This document shows, piece by piece, positions 48,980 to 59,356 of a stretch of 64,000 nucleotides of DNA. Numbering within the stretch: position 1 is the first letter of the stretch; each line of letters starts with the position of its first letter. Source of the DNA: Kalaharituber pfeilii (Eukaryota > Ascomycota > Pezizomycetes > Pezizales > Pezizaceae). The stretch spans positions 124,001 through 188,000 of the forward strand of contig WHUZ01000031.1 in NCBI GenBank assembly GCA_015179045.1. Reading direction: 5' to 3'. A program made the position numbers and the translations under genes. The notes below the pieces were generated by a model, which saw only the letters and a list, made by a program, of their open reading frames with translations, ran no database searches and had not been told where the DNA came from.

Positions 48980-50267
48980 GTAGTAGGTTATTTTGATACC
49001 AATTCAACTACCCTGAACCATTGACTACGAGGGGTAAAGAAGGGCCATATAGAGGCTCATGAAATGCAGCAGCTTCTGACTAAAAGTGAGGAAAATGCAC
49101 TCCTCACTTGGGTGACTACCATGAGTGACTTGGGCTTGCCACTGTTGCCAGTGCATCTCCAAATGTTACACCCAATAGCCGTTCAGATCCTCTATACATG
49201 GCAAAGCAACAAATCACCAGGCCCTTGCTGACACCGGCAGTTCCTCACTCGCCACCCCACAATCAATGCCAAATATATTCAAATACCTTGAGAGAATACG
49301 GGTGAAGCAGGGCATGGATGTGGTAGCTCAATGTACATTTACAAGACATTGCATAATACTATTCGATGTTGTCATATTACTCCTGACAATCTTTTGGAAT
49401 TGTGGTAAGAAGGGAATTGTCATGGAAAATACCCATAAAAATCTCTGCAAGTCAATTGTGTATGCTGGAGCTGGTCGTAAGGTTACAGTCACTGGTGGTA
49501 GTCGAGAGTTTGTCACGATACTTGAGACTGTGAATGCTGCAGGCAAAAAGTCATCGGCATAGCTACCATGGTAAGGATGATGTGCATAAGCGGCCAGCAA
49601 GCTTTGGTTACTGTAAGAGCAGTTATATAGATGATAGCCTGGTTACGAAATGATGGCCTGGGTCTTGAGTATATGAAGTATCATTTTGAGGTGCATATGC
49701 GCGCTGGTACTGCATCCTCTGAGCCGCCAACAGCAACCTCCGAACCAGTAACAACCCCCCCAGCACCCACTCGAATTACCAGAAGTGTCGGTACCCCCCC
49801 AACCTACCTAGCACCGAAAGTGTACCTAGGAATTCGGCCAACTCTCCAATATTGCTGCACAGGAGAAGATTGCAGCAGTAGCCGCAAAGACAAAAAAGGC
49901 AGCAGATAAGCTCGAAAAATAGACAGCTGCTGCAGCCAAAAAGGAGGCCACAGCAGCAGCTCGTGTAGCAGCAGCTACTGAGAAAGCTACCAATCGTGGG
50001 CAGGGACATGGTGGGTGAAGTTATAGACGAGGGTCTCTTGTGGTTGGTGTGGCGAGGGTTGGAGCTCATGGTAGTGGGGGGTGCGATAGAGTCTTTCGAG
50101 TTGATTTTGCACCACTGGAGTAACTGGAGGTGTCTGGAAGAGAGATGGCGGCTCCCACACAAGCCTCTACACCTATAGAGCTTGATTCGGAACCAGCTGA
50201 GTTGGAATTAGAGTCTTTGGGGTCAGAATCGGAGGTTGATGAGGTCGAGGCAGCCATTCTAGTGTGA
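48980..50267 (+). pseudogene. Decayed pogo/Fot1-like DDE transposase
   Basis: Fragments in shifting frames appear in the correct order for a pogo-type transposase. First is a helix-turn-helix part with an in-frame stop (STTLNH, stop, LRGVKKGHIEAHEMQQLLT, then SEENALLTWVTTMSDLGLP). Next is the start of the DDE domain (WNCGKKGIVMENTHK, then RKVTVTGGSREFVTILETVN). Then comes AWLRNDGLGLEYMKYHFEVH. The last part is an Ala/Lys-rich and then acidic C-terminus ending at TGA 50265-50267. Relatives have an Asp where the Gly of NCGKKG stands, so the first catalytic residue is lost. The block carrying the later catalytic residues is deleted after HFEVH. Stops and frameshifts make the gene inactive. Family assignment is from remembered motif order. 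Confidence 0.75.
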
Positions 50268-52869
50268 GAAATGAAATTTTGACTATATATTTGAAGGTGC
50301 GAACAGTGCCATGCTGCAGATCTCGAGCTTCTGCTAATCCTATGTTATAGTACAGTGTTTGGAGATATCATTGTGAGTAGTACTGTAACAGTGGAGGTGT
50401 TGTATCATGGGTATGAGCTATGGGAGCCCGAGGGAGTTATTTTGTAGAGATGACGAGATGTACAGTATAAAATTGTTTTGATGCTGAAGATGTAGCCTTT
50501 TCGTTATTTTTTCTTCAGATTCAGAATGAGTGCACTTGGTTTAGCCTATAATCAATTATTGCATGGAATAGTATCTGCATTTCCGGGTGAGGAATGGTGC
50601 GAAATACCCAGTCGCTTCCTATCTGCGTACGGAGTACAGGGAATCCTAATGCAAGGATGTTTGCCTGTTGGTTACCATGGTTCCGCAGAGACACGCGAAT
50701 GAGCATATGTAACCTGCCATGTATCCGGCAAAAGAAAAGAGATCTCTCTACTTTACGTATCATACCTAAGTAGTTTAGTGTTGTACAGTACCGAGGCAAC
50801 TGGAGTGCACAGCGTGTACTTGGTGCCGCAAAATGTGGAGAATGCCAGTGCTTGGTGGGATCATCGCGTGTGGCTGGCTGGTCATGAGGCAACTTCTACC
50901 TTCATGGGGCTTGTATGCATAATTGTGGCAAATACAAAGTGAATCGCTAGCTCAAAAAGATTTATCACACTGCCGAGAAGCGGAGAAGTTGCCGCAAACG
51001 GGCTGGCATTGAGAGGTAGGTAATACACAATCGGTAAGACTGCATATGCCCAGCCGGAGACACCCAAGGCAGGAATAGAGCAAAGCATGAGCAATGCTTA
51101 TCAGGCGTCTTCACACAAAGCCTTCAGTCAAAGGATTCCGATAAGAGGATAAGACGAGACAATGCAATGGTTGTAGGATAAATTGTAGTACCCCTATGAT
51201 AGTAGGTTTATGTGCCTTTAGTGAGCTCTGTGAGCCAGTGGAGTAGAGATTGGAGACGGGGTGTGAGAGGGGGAGATAGCAGTAATATAAGATATCGCCG
51301 AAGGGCCGCGGTATGCCTGGACAACATAGAAAGGAAGAAGAGAGTGTTGAGAAGAGGTGGATCGAAGCTTGCAAGTATGTACTACGATGGAACGTTATGC
51401 TGGTATCTCATCCTGCCAACGTTGCACACTTGGATCTGCGGTCATGGGCACGCGCGCACATGACCTGATGTGCTAAGCGCTTGTACTCCATACATCCAGA
51501 AAGGTTTCTGATTCTGGTCATTTTATCCTCAGCTATGCCTAACCTACCCTCTTCCCCTAGCTCTTCCATGTTCACTCCTCTTTCCCTCGCTCCTCTTCTT
51601 CGAGTTCGCATCTCGTGTCTTTTTGCTTAGCAGTTCGCTGACCCTTCAGACCTTCAACCCCTCTCGGGATTTGGCATTCGGAATCGCTGCAAGCTCTCAC
51701 TAGGTTGGCAAGCTGGCCGCGTGATTCGAGCAGTGCATTAAGTTATCCGCCCCCTGCTCGCAGTCTCGAACCAGATTACCCCCCTGCTCGCACTTGGGCG
51801 GCATTACATACTGTCGCCGTTCAAGGGTACAAGAACTAGTGCTGCTTCTCTTCTGAACGCCAGGCTAATCATCATCGTGCACTCTAGCTATTGCATCCCA
51901 GTTACCTAAAGGCACATAGAACTGCCAATTACCCCTCAGTCCGCAATTTATACTCTGAATAGCCAATGTTTCCTATTCACACGAAAATTGAATTATAGAC
52001 ATTGGGACGACATACTCTTTTTTTATTTTTTATTTTTTATTTTTTTATCAAGGCAGCTACTGTACTGCCTTCAGTTCCAAGCCAGACTACCTTCAGTCCA
52101 CTACAATCACTTGTTAGCAGAGGCATGCGTTGCTGATAAACGGGTAGAGCCTTCCAGAGGTGGCCTGTGCAGCTTGATCAACAGCCAAAACTTGAAGTAT
52201 TAGCCCACGGAGGTGAGAGCAAAGTTAAATTCTGAGTTATTGGGTCCATTTCTTCTATGGCTCAAAATTGGAACGGAGGAATTGACGCCTGTCGCGGAAT
52301 TGTTGCGTCTCATATCGAATTTCTACATCAGATGAACTTAATCATGTAGAGACCTGGTTTCAACTGACGCGATGAATTGACTTTCGGCTCTGATTGTAGG
52401 ACCAGTATCGAACCAGGCAACCGCGTTCTTCCCACTTTCTATCCACAACTGCTACCTTGTTACTGCGCCCCAAACTTTTTTTGTTGATGCAATCATTGTG
52501 CTGGGATTGAAGTCACTTCTCTGTCGCCCACTTTTCTTTCTTTTTTTCTTTTTTTTTTTTTAACTCTCCCATGACAGCTCAGCGTGCAGACAACGCACCA
52601 TACTTACGCTAACGTCGCAACCCACCGTCTACCCCCACCCCGGCAGGAAAATCGCGCGTAGCCCAACGTTCCTGGATCTAGTTTTAATTACTCATATTAG
52701 ACCATCTCTTATCCACTGAGACTTACTCTCCCCCTCTTTTCCTTCCTTGCTTCAAACGCTGAACCGTTCGTTTCAACTTGAGGAAGAGTGGAAACGACTT
52801 TCACCAACCCTTTTCAATCTCTCGCTGATCAGACCTAAACCGCGAGTTAATCTCAAACATTTTATCAAA
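50268..52869. other. Gene-free stretch leading to the Myb-like gene
   Basis: It holds the inverted-repeat arm at 50601-50633 and then ordinary sequence with small unsupported ORFs. 52520-52562 is a pyrimidine (CTTT)-rich tract of the kind seen upstream of fungal genes. The last ~300 bases are probably the promoter and 5' UTR of the Myb-like gene. Confidence 0.55.
50601..50633 (-). repeat. Right arm of the inverted repeat beyond the transposase relic
   Basis: Its reverse complement contains CAGATAGGAAGCGACTGGGT, then ATTTC, matching the arm at 48768-48795 in inverted orientation. Outside it the two flanks do not match. Confidence 0.55.
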
Positions 52870-53961
52870 ATGCTTCTTCCAAGCGCCCTGAGTTGCGATG
52901 GCAGTCGCGCCATTCCATCATCACCGGGCATGCTTCTCTCCTCAAATCCACGACGTGCTACGCGCATTCCACAGGATCGACCTTCATTTGCTCTCTTTCC
53001 TCCATCACAAGCAGGTAGCAGGGAAAGCCGTTACGAGAATCCAATATTAGCTTCAATTGGAAGCAGAACTAGCGCTGTGGAGGGCATATTCACAACGTGC
53101 AAGAAGCTGCACCAAATACTTTCGTTGGAGCCCAGCAGGAGCGCGTCAGTGTCATCGAGTGTTACCAGCGCGACTACACAGACTCATCATGCATTTAATC
53201 TCGCGATTTCATCGCCAACGATACAGCCTGACGCGCCTTCGACTCCTTCACGACAAAATCGCACGACCAAGGGCGTGTCAACAACTCAAAACGCGGTTGG
53301 TCGACTTGCCGTGCCCACAGTAGTTACAGAGCCACAAACACCAACAAAACGGGCCTTGAATGTTATGAAGATCCCGAAAACACCAATGCGCCGGAATAAG
53401 AGGCGCAGGACCGAGGACAGTGGCGATGATGATGGCTTCTACAAGTTCCCAGTGCAATCACCAAAGCGGCCTCGACTATCTGTTGTTCCTGCATCAGAAA
53501 TGAGCCGATCAATAGTTGCTGAGGATGCTAGCACTGGATTCAACAGAAGGTGTAGACAACTGAGGACTAACACCGCAGTGGCTGCAACTTCCTCTAAAAC
53601 TTCAACCTCACTCACACCAAGCGCGCTGCAGATGACCCTGTATCAGCCTTCCTCTCTACAGGTCGAGGATCAACACAGAGAAATGGTCCCAGCAGTTTCG
53701 GATTCAGATACTTCACGCAATTGGACCCATGCTGAAGATAGGCTCCTTGTAGAGCTCGTTCTACAAAAGTTACGACTTTCAACAAGAGATTGGGCAGATT
53801 GTGCACGGAGTTTGGGACGGGATCCACTGACCGTGGGAAATAGGTGGGATTTGATTGTGGGCAATCTTATGGGCGGTGCCCGAGATAGTAGGATTGCTGG
53901 GGGTGTTGAAAGGCGAAAAAGGCTCGAACATAGCGAGAGTAGCAGCAAGAGCAGGATATAA
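52870..53961 (+). CDS. Nuclear protein with a C-terminal Myb-like domain
   Basis: A single exon of 363 residues. ATG 52870 was chosen because it follows ATCAAA, a good context, and no earlier in-frame ATG exists in the open frame. The N-terminal 270 residues are Ser/Thr/Pro/Arg-rich and disordered. There are several TPTK/TPMR-type sites and a strong basic nuclear signal (MRRNKRRRTED) at about 170. Residues about 284-333 form a Myb/SANT-like module with the three spaced aromatics: NWTHAEDRLLVELVL, TRDWADCARSLGRDP, and VGNRWDLIVGNL. A basic C-terminal tail follows (GVERRKRLEH). The role is probably DNA or chromatin binding; the family is not named and the target unknown. The 3' flank is T-rich and non-coding. 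Confidence 0.82.
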   Translation: MLLPSALSCDGSRAIPSSPGMLLSSNPRRATRIPQDRPSFALFPPSQAGSRESRYENPILASIGSRTSAVEGIFTTCKKLHQILSLEPSRSASVSSSVTSATTQTHHAFNLAISSPTIQPDAPSTPSRQNRTTKGVSTTQNAVGRLAVPTVVTEPQTPTKRALNVMKIPKTPMRRNKRRRTEDSGDDDGFYKFPVQSPKRPRLSVVPASEMSRSIVAEDASTGFNRRCRQLRTNTAVAATSSKTSTSLTPSALQMTLYQPSSLQVEDQHREMVPAVSDSDTSRNWTHAEDRLLVELVLQKLRLSTRDWADCARSLGRDPLTVGNRWDLIVGNLMGGARDSRIAGGVERRKRLEHSESSSKSRI

Positions 53962-55309
53962 AAGCCATCTATTTCGCGTTTAACTTGTTGGTTCTGTCGG
54001 ACATGGTTTATGAAACTGCAAAGAATATAGGCTTATGACCGGAAGAAAGGCGCGTTGGATATCGCTTTTGCTCAAATATGATGAGGTGTTATTTTCTTCT
54101 AGTTTTTATGATGAGCAAGCATGGAATTGCATATACCCAAACTGCTATTTCTTTTTTTATTTTTACTTCAAACGTGTATTTGTACTCTACGTTGTTTTGT
54201 TTTTCTCAAATTGTGTTATTAGCGGGATGATTTTGATTTGTCGGGGTTCATTGGGTTTGGGTTTCTGTCTGGGTTCAACATGTTTATCTCGCCAAATCGG
54301 GAGGGCGGGAAGTGTACCAAGGGAGAAGAAATGCGAATGTGTTGTATGTAAAGTAGGTGAAACTGGGCTTTTCTTTTCTTGTTTATTTCAGTCATATCTC
54401 CCTACCTTCCCTTTTGCCCTTTCCTTCCCGTCTCTCAGGATCACTTTTTCTCACTCTGTTTGCACGCTTCACCCCCTCTCCTATCTTGTATCACGATTTT
54501 TTTCTCGAAACTTTTCCTGCGTGTGCTTTGGTAACGCTTTGATGTCTATGACTTGGCTTTTTCGCTAACTGTCACCTTTTCTTACTTGACATGTTTGTTT
54601 CCCTTCATTGCTGGCTTCACGCCTTATCTATCTGGAGATGGAAAGGGGTAAGAAACCAGTGTGCTATGTTACAGTTGTCGGATTTTGTTCTGTTTTGTGT
54701 GGATTTATGTATGGCTATGGCATTTGTACTGTACTCTAGCTTTTTCCTTGTCTCTTCGTGCTTGGGTTTTTTTTTGTTTTTTTTTCCTACTTGGGGGTAT
54801 CTTGCATGGTTCAAGGCTTCAATGGAGGGAGGAGAGGAAAAGAGGGGAGAGGGGAGCATTGTACTATATTCTGAATTACCTGGGGGTGGGAGGAAGGATG
54901 TTGTAGGGTGGCATGACACAGTGAACGGATTGTACAAAATGTACTGGGAAATAGCAAAACACAAAAGAAAAAGAAACAAAAAAAAAAAAAAAAAAACAGG
55001 AAAAAAACAAAAAGAACAAATAAAACGTTGCAAATTTCTACTTGTGATATCTCCGCTTTTTCTTACGGAACTGATGTCTACGCGTAAGTTGTGATAAAGG
55101 CTGGACAGCATGGTTATCGATAGCGGCACGGGAGAGTAGGTAAGTGGCTGGCGATCATGGCAGGGTTAATGGAGGGGTTTAGTTAGGAAGTCTGGGGTAA
55201 GGTCTCGGACACGGTGGGGCACGTGGGGTTAGAGTTTGGTGTGTCGAAAAAAAGGTTGAGGGCTTGGCTCCTTACCTCGCATTATCATACAGCAGAGGAT
55301 AGAAGGCTG
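53962..55309. other. 3' flank of the Myb-like gene and spacer
   Basis: T- and G-rich sequence after the stop codon with overlapping hydrophobic ORFs (for example 54035-54568) that reflect T-richness rather than a gene. An A run is near 54979-54994. Nothing else is supported. Confidence 0.6.
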
Positions 55310-55652
55310 CATGCGCTGATTCAAAAAGTATTCGGACACTAGATGTTGCACGCGAGCTATGCGCTTTTGGGAATAGCATGATATGCAACATTCGCTCCCA
55401 TGCGGGTATAGAATTCAAATGTATCTAGAACGCCTAAACAACACTGCTGATAGCCAAATGATGTCCACTATTGCAGTCTTGTACCTTCCTAATTGTCTTG
55501 GCCGTCATTTTGAATTCAATTCCTCATTACGAGCAGGAGCCGCATGGCCATTCCATAATACACACGTAACAATTGCATACTGCGCCATCCGCCAAAAGCG
55601 CATAGTGCGTCGCATTATGCAGTGCCCGAATACTTTTTGAAATCAGCGAGTA
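55310..55652. mobile_element. Mariner-like miniature element of about 340 bp
   Basis: The left end (GCGCTGATTCAAAAAGTATT then CGGACAC) and the inverted right end (TCGCTGATTTCAAAAAGTAT then TCGGGCAC) match with small gaps. Both arms then continue to CTATGCGCTTTTGG, so each terminal repeat is about 60 bp. The right end is followed by TA at 55651-55652; the left TA has mutated to CA. The interior has no transposase. The outer sequence TACTCGCTG-ATT-CAAAAAGTATT is the same as in the foldback at 23823-23887, so both belong to one family. Confidence 0.8.
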
Positions 55653-55737
55653 CCCTTGCGGTGCAAAAATACAACATGTCAAAATCGGCCCATATGCAAA
55701 TTAACTATATATGTAACAACCTTGGCATTGTTGATTT

Positions 55738-55779
<42 letters not shown>

Positions 55780-56147
55780 TTGACAGGTCGACAAAAGCTT
55801 GTCAAACTCTTCATAGATTACATTTGGCGGTTCAACCGCAAGCTAATGGGAGGCTCGAGAGCGGCCACCAGAACCCTCGAGACCACGGAAGAGAGGGCAA
55901 GCCACTAGTGGGCGCCACCAAGCCACAGCACAGTCCCTCTCTAGTTGGTTTCCCGTTTGGGTGATCCCTTTGTGGTAGTCATGGGCAGGCAGCGAAGGGA
56001 TGCTCGGTATATAGAAGGGGTGAGGGAGACGCTGGTCCTCCCTCTCCAAGCCGCGTGAGTTGCGAAATCACCCACCCACCGACCCCGTTACCCCAGCGAC
56101 TCGGGCCTCCGCGAGGGAGAGACTGGGGGGGTCCTTCGGTTTGCCCC

Positions 56148-56177
56148 TGCTTAGTCAGCGAAACGACTGACTAAGCA
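56148..56177. repeat. 11-bp stem hairpin in a GC-rich segment
   Basis: TGCTTAGTCAG and its perfect inverted copy CTGACTAAGCA enclose an 8-base loop. A second small hairpin, GGGG-loop-CCCC, follows near 56188-56203. No gene is adjacent. Confidence 0.75.
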
Positions 56178-56498
56178 TGGGCATTAGGGGCTACAAACCC
56201 CTTGAGCCGATTTCCGCAACCTAAAGAGCATGGATAGGACGCCTCCTCATTTGTTTTCCTTGTCTTTTTCTGTCATGTATTCCACATAGCAATTCATGTT
56301 TGTTTCGAATCGAAGTAGCCGAGGACCATTAGTTTATCGTGCATATGCTATTTCCTTACATTTGAAACATCCCTGAATATATCACGTTTTATATATAAGA
56401 CCAAGGCACCCATGGACCTGCCGTTTCCATGATTTTTTTTGGCGATTGTAATATGTATTGCACCATATATTATCGCACCATATATATGAGCCGGGAAA

Positions 56499-56533
<35 letters not shown>

Positions 56534-56788
56534 GAACGGTTCTCGGTCCGAACATATATCCCCCGACTTGAACATTCCAGGAAATAAACTCCTACTTATG
56601 TAAATTTGCATGTTAGATCTAAAGTACCCTAAACCTCACCTTACTTTGCTTTCAATCTCTCTAAGCAGCTTCTCGTTTTGTTTTACTTCTCTTGTTCTTT
56701 TTATCTTTGTAATTTATTACTTGTAATACCTATCTAGATATATGGGGCAAAAGCCAACAGGCTTAATTGCCCGAGAAAAAAAGGGAGG

Positions 56789-56834
<46 letters not shown>
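56789..56834 (+). repeat. Poly-A tract (46 A)
   Basis: The longest uninterrupted homopolymer in the window. Confidence 0.95.
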
Positions 56835-56839
<5 letters not shown>

Positions 56840-58226
56840 TTCTTGCCAGTTGCAATTGGGAAATAACCGTCTCGGCAAAACTTAACACTCCCTCAAACCA
56901 TACAAGACGCGAGACTAATACCTTTAATCCAGGTTATATACATATATCAACTTCCAATCAGCTTATACTAGATCTGTTAACGAGTAAACGCAGCTACGGT
57001 TATTGAAAAATATATATATACCTTGTACCTTAGACAGCGTCAGGAACGTTGATCGTATATAGCATACTCATTACACCAACTCCATGCCACATTTTAAAAA
57101 CTATCGACAGAACCTCGAGCCTCCGCCTCTACCTCCTTTATTAAGCTGCCTTGGCGCCACGGGTCTATATATACATGCTTCACCACGGAACCACAGAGTT
57201 TACCACGTTCCTGGGTGGGTGGGTACCTATAGCTCAATAGTTGTCATTTTTACATCTACATATACAGGTTTTCTAGGTTTCATAGAGTTCTTTGTGGTTT
57301 CGTATTAGCTATAGCCAATTTGCGTGGAAACTTTGTATGCAGTAGCGTGATCAAAAAAAACATCAGACCTTTTGACTCTGTTAACTATACATATATATAT
57401 CAACGGAAATGGTTCCAAGCTCAAAGCAAATATTTCAATGCCAATACAATAGATAGACATGTAAATGTACCAAGGTTTTGCTTACCTCCCCTCTCCCTTT
57501 AGGCAAACAAGCGTCGAGAAAGGGTTCAAGTTGACCGTTATGTTATTTTTATGTTATTATTTTATCTCTTTTTGCTTTCAGCAAAACTACGATATAAATA
57601 CACCACAACACCTGAGTAGCTTTATCTGGCACTTTTGTGCAAGGGCTGTTACTTCAATTACGTTGGATCTGCGATGGGGAGAGGTCATATGGGAGGATCA
57701 TTATTTGGTCCCCGGATGCGTTGACGATGATGGTACTGGACTTAGACTCGCCATCGTGACCTTTGGTAAGTGGAATTGCTAGTGTAAAAGATCCATTATG
57801 ATCAGGCAAACCTTGTTGGAGTGCCTCGATGTCCGCTGCCTCTGAGGGTTAGAAGATACGATATCAAGGTGCGCCAGAGCCGGGTCAGTGCCATTGCAAC
57901 GATTGTACGAATTCAAAGATTCATAAAAGTAAAACGCTTCAGATATACGTGAAAGCGCATGAAAATGTCCGTACAAGCCACATGAAGATAACCGTTAAAT
58001 GAGTGGCGCCGTGTTCATTTTCAGCTATTTCGACGGAGGGGTATGGGAGGGGACAGGCTACTAGACTTGATATCCCCTTCCTTCTTCCGTCATATCCGCA
58101 TGTGAATACGGCTTTCTCCTGTCTTTCACCCTCTCCCTGTACTAAGCTCCAGGACATAGACCCTCACAACCCCAAGTCTCTCTTCTATCACAAACTCCTC
58201 CTTTCCTTCCCCGCTTGCCCTCAGCC

Positions 58227-58933
58227 TCACTGTTCTGGAATCGGCCAGCTATTCACTCCCCACCACCACCTCCTAATCCTCGCTCCCAAGCCCCTCCCCA
58301 TGAACCTCGCCCGCACATTCCACGCCCTCCACCCTGCCATTCCCAGACTAAACAGCATCCCTTGCGCCAACGGAAACACCACCTGGTCCCTTATTGTAAT
58401 CATTGCCACCTTCCACGGATCTCCCTCCGCAGCGCTAATGCTCGCCAGGTAGCTCTGCTCGAACCTCAGATCGGGCAGCGGGGCAGGTGGGCGCGGCGGT
58501 GATGGCCTTTGGTGGTGGTATCGGAGCCAGAAGCGACGTCCGAGGTGCGGCGCGCGTGGCGGTGGAGGATGGAGGATGAGATGGAGGCCGTCTCATGGTG
58601 GTCCTCTTCATGCTCGTCATTCCCATGGCGGTGATGGTGCTCATGGAACTCGTCCATGTCATGCCCAAAGCCGTCGTGGCTCGTTTTAGCTTTCTTGGAG
58701 TGCCGCGGCGATGACAAGCCTTCGCGCAGATGGTGTTTCGCTCCGGGGTCGACGGAGGGGTTGGGTTCTCTATGAAGGAAAAAAGAACCAATGAAATCAG
58801 CGGTCATCTATATCCTCACAAAACTGACGGGATAGGAGCAAAAAAAAATTCCAGCCCCCAGCTCATGCATAAGTACTCACATATGAGCATCCTGCATCAC
58901 TGTCTGCACAGCGAGCATCGCAAAGTCGGCCAT
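58227..58933 (-). CDS. DUF1770 family protein with a reading-frame break
   Basis: Exon 1 is 58933-58881 (MADFAMLAVQTVMQDAH). The intron is GTGAGT...CATAG. Exon 2 starts at 58769 and continues IEPNPS. This N-terminus fits the fungal DUF1770 family. The middle is His/Asp/Glu-rich (HEHHHRHGNDEHEEDHHE), then SSSILHRHARRTS. The family signature LPDLRFEQSYLASIS, with RDQVVFPLAQGMLFSLGMAG and a terminal IRRWWWGVNSW, lies in a different frame ending at 58227. The frame must change between about 58560 and 58470. The two exons total 596 bases, one short of a whole number of codons. No GT-AG intron in that interval repairs it. It is therefore a one-base deletion, a sequence error or a pseudogene. If read through, length would be near 198 residues, normal for the family. 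The function of the family is unknown. Confidence 0.75.
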
Positions 58934-59221
58934 TTCGTAGCGTTGCAAATCCACTCGGATAATCCAATTTGTTTTTCGCAATTCCCCTTTTTGTTTGTCG
59001 TTTTTTCTCGTAAGAACCAGGCGATTCTCCGACGCCGTGCAATAATTTCCCCTCAATTCCTTGATCCTGGTGCAGCCTGGCGACTGGCTATTGATTTTTG
59101 TTGATCCTATGTGTCGTCCTGAGAAGTCCGTTTTGCGCAGGTTACCTCCTAGTGGTTTTTCGGATCCAACCCCACTTCACGTGACCTCACCAAAATCTCA
59201 TCCCGTCATTAGAGAGTATAA
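58934..59221. other. 5' flank of the DUF1770 gene
   Basis: It contains the upstream region of the minus-strand DUF1770 gene. Nothing else is recognised. Confidence 0.5.
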
Positions 59222-59350
59222 TTCTTTACGAGAATATGGATTGAGGGTAATAGCTCCATTCTCAGGTGGAAGGTCAGCGTTAAGACCCCTCCACGTCCTC
59301 TTCCTCTACTTTCTTGAGGTGCTCTGGCATTCTGAAAGTGCAAAATATCT
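59222..59350 (+). repeat. Tandem duplication, copy 1 (intact)
   Basis: A segment of 129 bp from TTCTTTACGAGAATATGG to GTGCAAAATATCT. It recurs 135 bp downstream as copy 2 with only three differences. At 59248-59256 it shows the undisturbed sequence TAATAGCTC, where copy 2 carries an inserted element. Confidence 0.95.
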
Positions 59351-59356
59351 GTATAT

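Larger units (their letters stand above)
55653..58226. other. Gene-free stretch with long homopolymers and a GC-rich segment
   Basis: T38 lies at 55741-55778, T28 at 56503-56530 and A46 at 56789-56834. Between them, 55840-56210 is GC-richer, with a TATA-like GTATATAGAA at about 56008 and stable hairpins. Its origin is unclear (an LTR or ncRNA fragment is possible). 56835-58226 contains only weak ORFs. Its end is the 3' flank of the DUF1770 gene. Confidence 0.55.

Noticed and set aside
52390..52430. Possible tRNA-like 3' half (ATCGAACCAGG)
   Set aside because: No cloverleaf could be drawn with the upstream sequence.
54035..54568. 177-codon plus-strand ORF after the Myb-like gene
   Set aside because: Phe/Leu/Ser-rich because of T-rich 3' flank sequence; no domain.
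58003..58502. Plus-strand Pro/His-rich ORFs (149 and 95 codons)
   Set aside because: They are the antisense of the DUF1770 coding exon.
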